A stretch of 13,770 nt of DNA from Lachnospiraceae bacterium (GTDB lineage: Bacteria; Bacillota; Clostridia; Lachnospirales; Lachnospiraceae): positions 1-13,770 of the forward strand of contig JAGCXJ010000017.1 in the NCBI GenBank assembly GCA_017961385.1. The letters are read 5' to 3'. Shown piece by piece: positions 1 to 7,186 of this stretch. Position numbers and translations under genes: made by a program. The notes beneath the pieces are model-generated. The model did not search any database, was not told the origin of the DNA, and was given only the letters and a program-made list of their open reading frames with translations. Position 1 is the stretch's first letter, and each line of letters begins with the position of its first letter.

Positions 1-90
1 AAGCAGAGCCAGTTCATCTAAACTTGAATTGACCAGAGCCTCATCCGATGTGATCACTCCGATCAGAATATATCTTTCTTCTCTTTCCAT
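1..90 (-). CDS. hflX: GTPase HflX, N-terminal fragment (cut by window edge)
   Basis: Thirty codons are visible, starting at the ATG at 90 and running off the left edge. The peptide begins MEREERYILIGVITSDEA and continues into a SLDELALL segment. This matches the start of HflX-type ribosome-associated GTPases of Clostridia, which open with a charged stretch, an (I/V)L(V/I)GV strand and then a SLDEL helix. HflX rescues or splits stalled ribosomes and acts in the cytoplasm. The GTPase motifs lie outside the window, so the call rests only on the N-terminus. The gene is divergent from the tRNA gene. No Shine-Dalgarno sequence precedes the ATG, and a -10-like TACAAT sits only 6 bases upstream, so the mRNA may be leaderless. 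Confidence 0.65.
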   Translation of the reverse strand, partial: MEREERYILIGVITSDEALVNSSLDELALL

Positions 91-96
91 ATATTG

Positions 97-124
97 ATTG
101 TAACATAGGAAAAACGCCTGATAA
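97..124 (-). promoter_or_regulatory. Putative promoter of hflX
   Basis: On the minus strand a TACAAT box (97-102) matches the -10 consensus at five of six positions. A TTATCA hexamer (119-124) lies 16 bases upstream and matches the -35 consensus at four of six. The predicted start of transcription falls on or next to the A of the hflX ATG at position 90. Spacing and box quality are suggestive only. Confidence 0.4.
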
Positions 125-164
125 ATGCACTTTTTTAAGCTTAATTAATTTTTCCAGAAAACGC

Positions 165-193
165 TTGACATATCATAGTTCATCGTGTAATAT
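165..193 (+). promoter_or_regulatory. Promoter of the tRNA-Gly gene
   Basis: A perfect -35 box TTGACA (165-170) is followed after exactly 17 bases by TAATAT (188-193), a recognisable -10 box. The region just upstream (about 131-160) is very AT-rich and could act as an UP element, as is common for stable RNA genes. Transcription would start near 200. A short inverted repeat (GTTGC, 4-base loop, GCAAC; 201-214) lies in the leader just before the mature tRNA and may help 5' processing. Confidence 0.75.
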
Positions 194-224
194 ACATTAT
201 GTTGCTGACGCAACAACCAAAAAT

Positions 225-297
225 GCGCGAGTGGCTCAGTTGGTGGAGCGCGACCTTGCCAAGGTCGAGGCCGCGGGTTCGAGTCCCGTCTCGCGCT
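225..297 (+). tRNA. tRNA-Gly, anticodon GCC
   Basis: A complete 73-nt cloverleaf can be folded by hand. The 7-bp acceptor stem pairs 225-231 with 290-296. The D stem pairs GCTC with GAGC (234-237/246-249). The anticodon stem pairs CGACC with GGTCG (251-255/263-267) around the loop TTGCCAA, placing anticodon GCC at 258-260. The T stem pairs 273-277 with 285-289 around the loop TTCGAGT. T8, the T54-T55-C56 loop sequence and discriminator T297 (usual for bacterial tRNA-Gly) are all present. The 3' CCA is not encoded. The tRNA reads GGC, and GGU by wobble. It is a single gene with its own promoter and terminator. Confidence 0.97.
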
Positions 298-307
298 CTT
301 ACTTTTT

Positions 308-339
308 TAGGGATCTGATTTGTGTCAGGTCCCTATTTT
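308..339 (+). terminator. Rho-independent terminator of the tRNA-Gly gene
   Basis: An 11-bp stem (308-318 paired with 325-335, one G-T pair) with the loop TTTGTG is followed at once by TTTT. It begins about 10 bases after the tRNA 3' end and is oriented with it. Confidence 0.85.
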
Positions 340-340
340 A

Positions 341-556
341 CTGCATTTCTAGCACATTTTGTTCTTAGGATCCTGGCCTAAAATCTTGGTTACCTTTGGT
401 TACCTTTCTCAAATAACCACATTTTTGAATTATAGGAAAGGAAAAGTTGTATTTCTGGACAGAACATATGGTGGTAATACTAAAAACAGTCTCCCAGTAA
501 GATGCATATCTTTTCAGCTAAGATGCAGTTTATATTCCGTGCAAAACAAAAGACCT
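341..556. other. Intergenic stretch with no recognisable gene
   Basis: Open frames here are short, lack a plausible ribosome binding site and resemble no family I know. The only structure seen is a 10-base tandem duplication, GGTTACCTTT twice (388-407), whose second copy could pair with TAACCA (414-419) as a weak 6-bp hairpin. The rest looks like ordinary spacer between the convergent tRNA and symporter units. Confidence 0.5.
388..407. repeat. 10-bp tandem direct repeat (two copies)
   Basis: GGTTACCTTT occurs twice head to tail. No further copies were noticed in the window. It may simply be replication slippage. Confidence 0.6.
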
Positions 557-586
557 GAAACCCTGTAAATGCAGGGTTTCAAGTCT
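551..586 (-). terminator. Rho-independent terminator of the AGCS symporter gene
   Basis: A 9-bp stem GAAACCCTG/CAGGGTTTC (557-565 with 572-580), extended by AGAC/GTCT (551-554 with 583-586), has a 6-base loop. Read on the minus strand it is followed by a T-rich tail (TCTTTTGTTTTG). It begins about 40 bases after the symporter stop codon. The stem is nearly symmetrical, but the plus-strand side has a much poorer T tract. Confidence 0.85.
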
Positions 587-627
587 CCAAAAAAGGGTTT
601 ATTAAAAGATGACATACCTAAACTATT

Positions 628-2133
628 CTACAGACTACTGTTTTCCTTCATCTCTTTCTCATGTATTTCCTGAATACTGTCAATTGCGGACAACATGGGT
701 TTGATATCCTGACCTTTGAGTTTTCTGTCCACATAATTCTTTGTTATCTTCATCACGGTACCGCTTAGAGCAAGAACACCGATAAGGTTCGGGATAGCCA
801 TCATACCGTTAAATGTATCGGAAAGATCCCATGCAAGTGCCAGATCCATTGTTGCACCCACAAGGATGAATACTACAAATAAGATCTGATATATCTTTAC
901 AGCTTTTCTTCCAAACAGATACTCAAATCCCTTTCCTCCGTACTGACTCCATCCAAGTACCGTCGAGAAAGCAAAGAACAGGATCGCTATAGCAATGAAA
1001 GCTGAACCGAATCCTCCGAAAACAGTTGAAAAAGCTTCGGCAACAAGTGCTGTAGATACTTTATCAGATATAACTGCACCCGTATTAAGATCAACAAGTC
1101 CGCTTGATAAAACAGCAAATGCTGTAAGTGTACATACTATGATGGTATCGGCGAACACCTCAAAGATACCCCACATTCCCTGAACAACAGGTTCTCTTAC
1201 ATTTGAGCTTGAATGAACCATTACTGATGAACCAAGGCCTGCCTCGTTTGAGAAAACGCCTCTTTTCATACCCCACTGGATAGCCAGGGATACTCCGCTT
1301 CCGACTATTCCTCCGCCAACAGCCTTAAGACCGAAAGCGCCTTTTATTATCGCACCAAATACGGCTCCGACCTGACTGAAATTCACAACAAGAACGGCGA
1401 TCGCACCTATAAGATAGATAACAGCCATAAAAGGAACCAGTTTCTCGGTTACGGAAGCTATCCTCTTAAGTCCTCCGACGATAACAAGTCCGGCTATCAC
1501 CATAAGTATTATTCCTGTCACAAAAGTCGGGATGTGGAATGCTGAGTCCATGTTTATCGCAATGGAATTAACCTGGCTCATGTTTCCTATACCGAATGAG
1601 GCTATAACACAGAATATACTGAATAAAACAGCAAGTACTGCTCCTATCTGTTTGCATCCCTTCTTAGAACCAAGGCCGTCCTTAAGGTAATACATGGCAC
1701 CGCCGCACCACTCATCTTTCTCATTTCTTCTTCGATAATAGATACCCAGCACGTTCTCTGAATAGTTGGTCATCATACCGAAGAATGCCACTATCCACAT
1801 CCAGAAGATCGCTCCCGGACCGCCTGAAGCTATGGCTGCTGCCACACCGGCTATGTTACCGGTTCCTATTGTTGCGGCAAGGGCTGTACAAAGACTTTGG
1901 AACTGTGATATCTGCATATCCTCTTTAGCTGTATGAGAGGTGACCTTCGAATCACTGAAGATGCCTCCGACAGTGTTCTTGATCCAATGCTTGAAATGAG
2001 ATATTTGGAAGCATTTCGTCAGGATCGTCATTATTATTCCTGTACCTACAAGCAGGATCAGCATGGGCAGTCCCCATACAAAGCCGTTCACTTTACCGTT
2101 GATCGTCTCCAACTGTTCTAAAAAACCATTCAT
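628..2133 (-). CDS. Sodium:alanine/glycine symporter, AGCS family
   Basis: This 501-residue membrane protein has the family's usual length and hydrophobic pattern, with roughly ten or more transmembrane helices. Residues 84-106 carry the family signature region around LAATIGTGNIAGVA followed by ASGGPGA, and a GVFSNEAGLGSS motif lies further on. Both are hallmarks of AGCS carriers, which import alanine or glycine with Na+ (AgcS/AlsT/DagA types). The C-terminus is a charged cytoplasmic tail. The start is supported by AGGAGAGGAG 7 bases upstream of the ATG. The gene has its own terminator and is separated from the catabolic locus by another terminator and a decayed gene, so it is probably a separate unit, though it moves compounds related to those of the upstream genes. 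Family assignment is firm; the exact substrate is not visible. Confidence 0.95.
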   Translation of the reverse strand: MNGFLEQLETINGKVNGFVWGLPMLILLVGTGIIMTILTKCFQISHFKHWIKNTVGGIFSDSKVTSHTAKEDMQISQFQSLCTALAATIGTGNIAGVAAAIASGGPGAIFWMWIVAFFGMMTNYSENVLGIYYRRRNEKDEWCGGAMYYLKDGLGSKKGCKQIGAVLAVLFSIFCVIASFGIGNMSQVNSIAINMDSAFHIPTFVTGIILMVIAGLVIVGGLKRIASVTEKLVPFMAVIYLIGAIAVLVVNFSQVGAVFGAIIKGAFGLKAVGGGIVGSGVSLAIQWGMKRGVFSNEAGLGSSVMVHSSSNVREPVVQGMWGIFEVFADTIIVCTLTAFAVLSSGLVDLNTGAVISDKVSTALVAEAFSTVFGGFGSAFIAIAILFFAFSTVLGWSQYGGKGFEYLFGRKAVKIYQILFVVFILVGATMDLALAWDLSDTFNGMMAIPNLIGVLALSGTVMKITKNYVDRKLKGQDIKPMLSAIDSIQEIHEKEMKENSSL

Positions 2134-2134
2134 A

Positions 2135-2423
2135 TCAGTTCTCCTCTCCTAAACCGCCTTTGAAACAAAGAATCCTTTCCTTTTTCATATCGTTACACAG
2201 CCTAAAGTCCCTATCAGATACGTCATAGACCTGTATTATATCTTTTAACTCCTCAAACTTTTGATCAAAGTCGCATCGCCTGCTTAACATATGGTTCCAT
2301 AAAAAGCTTAAACTGATCAAGTTCATCAACTCTCCAGACCACGTTGTCACCTAAACGTATGTTGTCAAAGCAACCATCCATCTGTGGGATTCCGGACATT
2401 ATCCTGTCAAATGCTGCCATCAT
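2135..2423 (-). pseudogene. Decayed N-terminal fragment, resembling PEP/pyruvate-binding-domain proteins
   Basis: A strong ribosome binding site (AAGGAGG) precedes two ATGs (2423 and 2420). Translation gives 52 residues that include GIPQMDGCFDNIRLGDNVVW and RVDELDQFKLFMEPYVKQA, ending at TGA 2265-2267. From memory this resembles the first part of large clostridial proteins annotated as PEP/pyruvate-binding (PEP-synthase-like), which open with a GIPxLD...IRLGDNVVWQVD segment. In another frame the sequence stays open as KFEELKDIIQVYDVSDRDF and stops at 2135, next to the symporter ATG. That suggests a frameshift followed by loss of the rest of the gene. Those proteins run to many hundreds of residues, so this can only be a remnant or a new small peptide. 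The remnant is real coding-like sequence; the family name is my inference. Confidence 0.5.
2235..2240 (-). promoter_or_regulatory. Possible -10 box for the symporter gene
   Basis: A perfect TATAAT on the minus strand lies about 100 bases upstream of the symporter ATG, inside the decayed gene fragment. No convincing -35 hexamer is found at 16-18 bases, so this is a weak call. If real, the leader is about 95 nt. Confidence 0.3.
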
Positions 2424-2455
2424 GAACCTCCTTTTCTGTCGAGAATATAAAAGAA

Positions 2456-2491
2456 AAAGGCAAAAGCTACCTAAACGGCGCCTTTGCCTTT
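2456..2491 (-). terminator. Rho-independent terminator ending the catabolic operon
   Basis: AAAGGCAAA (2456-2464) pairs with TTTGCCTTT (2483-2491), with a partly structured loop. The minus-strand continuation (TTTTGCCTTTTTCTTTTATA) is T-rich. It sits about 85 bases after the alcohol dehydrogenase stop and before the decayed fragment's ribosome binding site. The stem sequence is very similar to the hairpin at 8378-8411. Confidence 0.75.
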
Positions 2492-2574
2492 CGTTTATCT
2501 TATCATATATCCACTTGATATTACCAGTGTTTTTTGAAGTTCATAATGGTTCTTTATTCTATTCACTGATACAG

Positions 2575-3735
2575 TTATAAGCAGTTTCTGTATATCTGTA
2601 CAACGTCTTCAGTATCCAGCTTAACGTATGCCCTTGTGGACAATCCGCTCGTTCTTACTGCTTCGGATGCCATAAGTTCAAACTTTGAATCATCTATTCC
2701 GATCTCTGAGAGCGTTCCCGGCAGACCCAGTTCAATGAAAAAATGCTCTGTGAGATTTATGCCTGCTATCGCAGCCTCATAATCATCCGAACTGTCAAGA
2801 TCCCATACATTTCTTGCGAACATGGCAAACCTTTTGACGGTTTCGGAGTTAAGAACATATCTCATCCACGCCGGTGTAAGAATGGCAAGTCCCACTCCGT
2901 GAGTGATATCATAAAATGCGGACAATTCGTGTTCTATCGGATGAACAGACCATGCTCCTCCTTTACCGAATGTTAGCAGATGATTGAGTGCGATAGAACT
3001 TGTCCACATCAGGTTTGATCTGGCTTCATAGTTTTGTGGTTCCTTTATAGCTATCGGTCCGTATTTGAAACAGGTTTTCAAAGCTGCCTCACTTAATCTG
3101 TCCGTGATATAAGCACCGTCGTTGGGTTGAAAATACTGTTCAAATATATGTGATATTATATCGGCTGTACCTGCTGCCGTCTGTCTTTTTGGCAGCGTGA
3201 ACAGATAAGTCGGATCACATACTGATAATCTGGGATACAGTAACGGATGATTTATCTCCAATTTTTCTTTCGTATCTTCGTTACTGATAACCGCACCTGG
3301 GTTCATCTCTGAACCTGTCGCACATATGGTTAAAACCGTGAAGATTGGTAAAGCCTTGGTAACCTTCTTTTTATCCAGTACAAGATCCCATGGATCTTTG
3401 TCATAAAATGCTGCACATGCGATATGCTTTGATGCATCAATACAGCTTCCTCCGCCGATGGCCAGTACGACATCTATGCCGTACTTCTTACACATCTCTG
3501 CCCCCTTCCTTACCGAGGAAAGCTTCGGGTTTGGTTCAATACCCGGAAGCTCATATATCTGGAAGCCTTTTAGCACTTCGTATACCTTATCGTACAATCC
3601 GGTTCTTTTTATACTACCTCCGCCGTATACCATAAGGATCTTCTATCCGTATTTCTTTATTTCCTTATCTAGACATTCGATCTGATCTTTACCAAATCTT
3701 ATATCAGTCGGGACACAAAATTCATAATTGTTCAT
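2575..3735 (-). pseudogene. Iron-containing alcohol dehydrogenase (BdhA/YqhD type), interrupted by in-frame TAG
   Basis: Translation from the ATG at 3735 (GGAGGAG 5 bases upstream) gives 30 residues beginning MNNYEFCVPTDIRFG and ending KKYG. A TAG follows at 3643-3645, and the same frame then continues as KILMVYGGGSIK for a further 354 residues. Total length, about 386 codons, matches the BdhA/YqhD family. Downstream, GGGSCID (nucleotide-binding loop), TGSEMN and the metal-binding set are intact: D158, H162, H231 and H245 counted from the Met at 3633. These enzymes reduce aldehydes to alcohols with NAD(P)H. The Met at 3633 could start a 352-residue protein, but it has no ribosome binding site and would lack the first beta-strand. 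The gene lies 21 bases after the DAO-type flavoprotein and ends the operon. I read it as a point-nonsense pseudogene (probably AAG to TAG) or a sequencing error. Confidence 0.8.
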
Positions 3736-3756
3736 GCATACTCCTCCAATGCAGGC

Positions 3757-4887
3757 TTATATCTTTGCTTTGAATCTGTCGTATCTTAACGTGCTAAGAT
3801 CCACATCTGTTGTTCCTGTTGCGATAAGCTGAGCCAGCTGATGACCTGCTGCGGGACCTATACCAAATCCATGTCCTGACATGGCACAGGAAGTATAAAG
3901 ACCTGGTACCTCATCAATAGCACCGACCACAGCAACTCCATCCGCACATTTATCACTCCATCCTGCCCACGTCCTTACGATCTTGGCATCAGCAAGATCA
4001 GGGAAGTATTTCATGATACCGCGGCATATGCAGGGGGCAGTCTTGGATGATGATATCGGTGTTCCGTTATCCTTATTGCATGCCTCAAAACCGGAAGAGC
4101 CGCCAAACACAAATGAACCGTGCTTGGTCTGATGTCCGTAGAAATCAGCTTCCGCTGTTCCAAGCATCTGGTCAAACATATGCGGTTCCGCTTCCGTTAC
4201 AAGGCACTCGAGAAGTGATCTGGTCATCGGGATATCAACTCCGACTGTTCCAAGTATGGCTCTGCTGTCATAGCCAGCTGCCACAAGTATATTCTCACCT
4301 TCAAATACATCGCCCGATTCGCATATGACCTTTCTTACCCTTCCTTTGACCATACGCAGTTCTTTTACGCGTTCACCCGATATAAACCTTACGCCTAACC
4401 TTCTGGCCATCTTATAATATCCAAGTGTTGTTGTGAGCGGGTTTGCATGTCCGTCTGTGGGACACCAACTTGCACATGTGACTTCATCAGAAAGATACGG
4501 ATTGATGCTCTTTACTTCCTTCGCATCGATCATCCTAACATCCAGTCCACAGCTTTGAGCATTTGTTGCAAGCTTAGTTAAGATTTCTTTGTGCTTCTCG
4601 TTTTTTCCCAGTCTTAAGTTTCCGTCCTGATGGTACTCACAGTCTGTTTCGAGTTCTTGTGAAAGTGTAGGCCACAGATTCTTTATGCCGTACATCACAA
4701 GCGGTAACTCCCTGACATCTCTTCCTGACTGTCTGACTCCTCCACCGTTTCTGCTCGAACCGCCGTTTCCAATAAAGTCACTTCCTTCAAGGACGATCAC
4801 GCTTAGTCCTCTCTTTACAAGATAATAAGCTGCAGCGTTACCTATTATTCCGCCACCGATAACAATTACTTCAGCATTGCTCTTCAT
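3757..4887 (-). CDS. FAD-dependent DAO-type oxidoreductase (opine oxidase B/sarcosine oxidase beta/HcnC-like)
   Basis: This is a 376-residue flavoprotein. The dinucleotide-binding motif VIGGGIIGNAAA is at residues 9-20, and E34 ends the second strand (VLE) as in FAD-binding Rossmann folds. SSRNGGGVRQSGRD (44-57) and a C-terminal SGHGFGIGPAAGHQLA segment are typical of the DAO superfamily members that form the catalytic subunit of opine oxidases, HcnC, D-hydroxyproline dehydrogenase and archaeal proline dehydrogenase. In those complexes this subunit oxidises the C-N bond of a secondary amine or amino acid and passes electrons to the partner subunits. I chose the ATG at 4887 because AAAGGAGG lies 9 bases upstream; a frame extending to 4923 would overlap the previous gene. 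It starts 4 bases after the BFD-like gene stop, implying translational coupling. The specific substrate is unknown. Confidence 0.9.
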   Translation of the reverse strand: MKSNAEVIVIGGGIIGNAAAYYLVKRGLSVIVLEGSDFIGNGGSSRNGGGVRQSGRDVRELPLVMYGIKNLWPTLSQELETDCEYHQDGNLRLGKNEKHKEILTKLATNAQSCGLDVRMIDAKEVKSINPYLSDEVTCASWCPTDGHANPLTTTLGYYKMARRLGVRFISGERVKELRMVKGRVRKVICESGDVFEGENILVAAGYDSRAILGTVGVDIPMTRSLLECLVTEAEPHMFDQMLGTAEADFYGHQTKHGSFVFGGSSGFEACNKDNGTPISSSKTAPCICRGIMKYFPDLADAKIVRTWAGWSDKCADGVAVVGAIDEVPGLYTSCAMSGHGFGIGPAAGHQLAQLIATGTTDVDLSTLRYDRFKAKI

Positions 4888-4891
4888 AATG

Positions 4892-5218
4892 TCAATCCTC
4901 CTTTGCTTCATTTGCAAAGACACGCATCTGGATCGGACGCATGGGAACTCTGCTGGTCGCCGGCTCTATCTCTGCAGGAGAGACTCCCAGCTCCCTTGCT
5001 ACAATTCCCTTTACCAGCCTTGAACAGGTCTGTCCCTGACACAGCCCCATTCCTGCCCTTAAATATCTTCTTATCTCTGTGATAGTCCACATACCGTCAT
5101 GGACTGCCTGTCTTATCTCACCTTTTGTTATCTCCTCACAACGGCATATCAGCATGTCATCATCCGGCGCCGGAACAAAAGGTCCTATATCTCTTGATCT
5201 GTCATTAACACTGTTCAT
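4892..5218 (-). CDS. BFD-like [2Fe-2S]-binding protein
   Basis: This small 108-residue protein has the cysteine pattern of the BFD-like [2Fe-2S] domain: C25-x-C27 (LICRCEE) and C60-x4-C65 (GLCQGQTC), with the helical EIRRYLRAGMG segment between. In HcnB and opine oxidase A proteins this domain is fused to the C-terminus of the FAD/NAD subunit. Here it is a separate gene lying between the two flavoprotein genes. A tail of about 40 residues follows (GVSPAEIEPATSRVPMRPI), resembling the linker seen in those proteins. It probably carries electrons between the two flavins in a complex. A ribosome binding site (TAGGAGGAGAGG) overlaps the stop of the preceding gene, with 11 bases between the two frames. 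Confidence 0.88.
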   Translation of the reverse strand: MNSVNDRSRDIGPFVPAPDDDMLICRCEEITKGEIRQAVHDGMWTITEIRRYLRAGMGLCQGQTCSRLVKGIVARELGVSPAEIEPATSRVPMRPIQMRVFANEAKED

Positions 5219-5229
5219 AACCTCTCCTC

Positions 5230-6810
5230 CTATTTTGAAACCTTAAAGAAACGTGCTTTCATCGCATATTCCTTTGGTACTCTCATAGTTAACAGATTTG
5301 TTTTGTCAAAAGCCTTTGCACTTTTTACGGATACCACTTCTGCCTTGCACACCTCATTACCGTCTCTTCCAAGCGCTATACCCTTTTCTCCTTCTTTAGG
5401 GAGCGGTAAGAACTCATATGGAAGTGTCACTGTGGCTGTACCGTCTCCGCAGTCCTCATCCACCAAAAATATGGCCTGACCCGAACAGCTCGCAACGCAC
5501 ATACCGCAGTTGATACATTCACTGTCTTTGACAACTATCGGCAGTGATGTGATATTGCTTCCGATAGAAATACATTTCTTGGGACATGCATCCTGACAGG
5601 GGTTACAGGGTATATTCTGTGTACACTCGATAACAGGATGAACACCCTTCTTGTGAGTCACACCAGGATATCTTTCGATCTCATCATCCGCAACAAATCC
5701 CCTTTTCAAAAGATTCACGGAAATATCTATTCCCTCTTCAGTCTTATCTATTGATTTACCACGGTTCTTTGGAGCAAACATACCCTGTCTGAGTCCGTCC
5801 AGTGCTTTTTCCATCTCTTTAAGCTCTGTATCCATCGATTCTGTATCGATAAATCCGAGATACTCTGCAGCCACAACACCTGCCATGCGTCCTTCGATCA
5901 TGGCTGAGGATGCCTCTTCTATTCCTGACACATCTCCTGCCACAAACACACCGGGAATTGATGTCCTTCCATACTCATCACATACAGGAACCTGACCGCC
6001 CTTTTTGGGATTGTCCTCCATCTTTGCTCCTGCCATCTTAAGAAGCTGCGACATCGGGGAAAGACCGACCGCCAGACAGATCGTATCAACATCAAAATGC
6101 TTTTCTGTTCCCTCTATAAAATTGAATTTGTCATCAATCTGAGCGATGGTAACTCCTGTAACCCACTCATCACCCTCAGCTTCAACTATCGTATGCGACA
6201 GGTAAAACGGAACACCTGTCCTGGCCACCTTTGCTGCATGTACTCCGTATCCACCGACTCTGGGTGCAGCATCAACCAAAGCTACCACTTCACAGCCACA
6301 CTGTAAAAGCTGGAATGAAACAACAAGACCAACATTGCCCGAACCAAGCATCAAGACCTTTTTTCCAGGTAATACACCATGCAGATTCATAAGTGTCTGA
6401 GCTGCTCCTGCTCCAATAACACCCGGAAGAGTCCAACCCTTAAATGTGACCATGTTCTCGGCTGCACCTGTAGCGATAACAACAGCATCTGCTTTGTAAT
6501 GTCTTATATTATCTTTAATCTTTACTACAACTTCTTTATCCTGATAAAGGCCGATCACGGTTGCATTCAGTACAACGATCACACCTGCCGCCGCGGCTTC
6601 ATCCAAAAGCTGTTTTCCTATCACGAATCCTCGTGTCTTTGCCCTGTGTTCTTTAGAGCCGAAGAACTTATGAATCTGCTTGAACAACTGTCCGCCGGGT
6701 TTCTCATTTTCATCAAATACAACTACTTCAAGTCCTCTTTTTGCCGCTTCTATCGCTGCTGACAATCCGGAAGGTCCCGCACCGACAATGATTAGATCAT
6801 ATCTTTTCAT
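5230..6810 (-). CDS. FAD/NAD(P)-dependent oxidoreductase with C-terminal two-[4Fe-4S] ferredoxin domain
   Basis: This 526-residue protein has three parts. Residues 7-22 hold the FAD motif (IVGAGPSGLSAA), followed by EKPGGQL (36-42). Residues 152-162 hold a second dinucleotide-binding motif (VLMLGSGNVGL) for NAD(P), and GVFVAGDVSG (287-296) is the FAD-closing motif. Residues about 395-450 carry two cysteine clusters, C402/C405/C409 with C413, and C432/C435/C438/C442, the arrangement of a 2[4Fe-4S] ferredoxin. The last 70 residues are a domain I do not recognise. The body resembles the alpha subunits of opine oxidase, HcnB and sarcosine oxidase. The ferredoxin tail resembles the proline dehydrogenase complexes of anaerobic archaea and suggests electrons leave to NAD(P) or ferredoxin. 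The ribosome binding site GGAGG is 8 bases before the ATG and overlaps the upstream stop codon (TAG). Confidence 0.93.
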   Translation of the reverse strand: MKRYDLIIVGAGPSGLSAAIEAAKRGLEVVVFDENEKPGGQLFKQIHKFFGSKEHRAKTRGFVIGKQLLDEAAAAGVIVVLNATVIGLYQDKEVVVKIKDNIRHYKADAVVIATGAAENMVTFKGWTLPGVIGAGAAQTLMNLHGVLPGKKVLMLGSGNVGLVVSFQLLQCGCEVVALVDAAPRVGGYGVHAAKVARTGVPFYLSHTIVEAEGDEWVTGVTIAQIDDKFNFIEGTEKHFDVDTICLAVGLSPMSQLLKMAGAKMEDNPKKGGQVPVCDEYGRTSIPGVFVAGDVSGIEEASSAMIEGRMAGVVAAEYLGFIDTESMDTELKEMEKALDGLRQGMFAPKNRGKSIDKTEEGIDISVNLLKRGFVADDEIERYPGVTHKKGVHPVIECTQNIPCNPCQDACPKKCISIGSNITSLPIVVKDSECINCGMCVASCSGQAIFLVDEDCGDGTATVTLPYEFLPLPKEGEKGIALGRDGNEVCKAEVVSVKSAKAFDKTNLLTMRVPKEYAMKARFFKVSK

Positions 6811-6822
6811 ATCTTAATCCTC

Positions 6823-7155
6823 CTACTGCTCATCAAATGGCTTTTCAGATACACCAAACTGTGTTTTAACGACCATCCCTTCCTTTAAAGGTGTGATACA
6901 GGTTCGTACATTCGGAACCCCGTCAACTATCATCACACAGTCAGTGCAACGGCCTATCGCACAGAAGATCCCTCGTGGCTTGTGCTCCTTTTGAGTGTAT
7001 CTGTGAACCATCACATCCGCTGCCTTAAGCGCCGCAGCAATAGGTTCTCCTTCATATCCTTCTATCTGCATACCGTCAAAAACAAATTTGACGATCTTTC
7101 CTTTTTCCTGTACTCCAAGTATTGGATGCTCCGCTATTCTGTCTGCCATAGTCAT
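6823..7155 (-). CDS. Small [2Fe-2S] ferredoxin-like subunit (HcnA/SoxA N-terminal type)
   Basis: This 110-residue protein has a beta-grasp ferredoxin pattern: KIVKFVFDGMQIEGYEGEPIA followed by the cysteine set C65-x4-C70-x2-C73-x12-C86 (FCAIGRCTDC ... RTC). This is the plant-type [2Fe-2S] layout found in HcnA and in the N-terminal domain of sarcosine oxidase alpha and opine oxidase small subunits. It is the first gene of the redox block, 31 bases after the second cyclodeaminase-family gene. The start is uncertain. The ATG at 7155 has GAGAGGAG only 3 bases upstream, while the ATG at 7149 has a more usual 9-base spacing and would remove two residues. It presumably transfers electrons within the four-protein complex. 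Confidence 0.9.
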   Translation of the reverse strand: MTMADRIAEHPILGVQEKGKIVKFVFDGMQIEGYEGEPIAAALKAADVMVHRYTQKEHKPRGIFCAIGRCTDCVMIVDGVPNVRTCITPLKEGMVVKTQFGVSEKPFDEQ

Positions 7156-7186
7156 CTGCTCCTCTCATATATCTTTTGATACTGTT

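Noticed and set aside
165..368. 67-codon open frame across the tRNA-Gly gene
   Set aside because: It overlaps the tRNA promoter, the tRNA itself and its terminator, and has no ribosome binding site.
225..420. tRNA-Gly as an integration (att) site for a mobile element
   Set aside because: No repeat of the tRNA 3' end, integrase or phage-like gene is visible; the flanking genes look like ordinary chromosome.
359..568. 69-codon plus-strand open frame
   Set aside because: It has no ribosome binding site, no recognisable family, and ends inside the symporter terminator.
2134..2440. Glycine riboswitch or T-box ahead of the alanine/glycine symporter
   Set aside because: The upstream DNA is coding-like remnant sequence and shows no T-box or tandem glycine aptamer pattern.
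3643..3645. TAG as a pyrrolysine or other recoded codon
   Set aside because: The family has no special residue here, Lys is a plausible ancestral residue at this spot, and no recoding element is seen. A simple nonsense mutation is far more likely.
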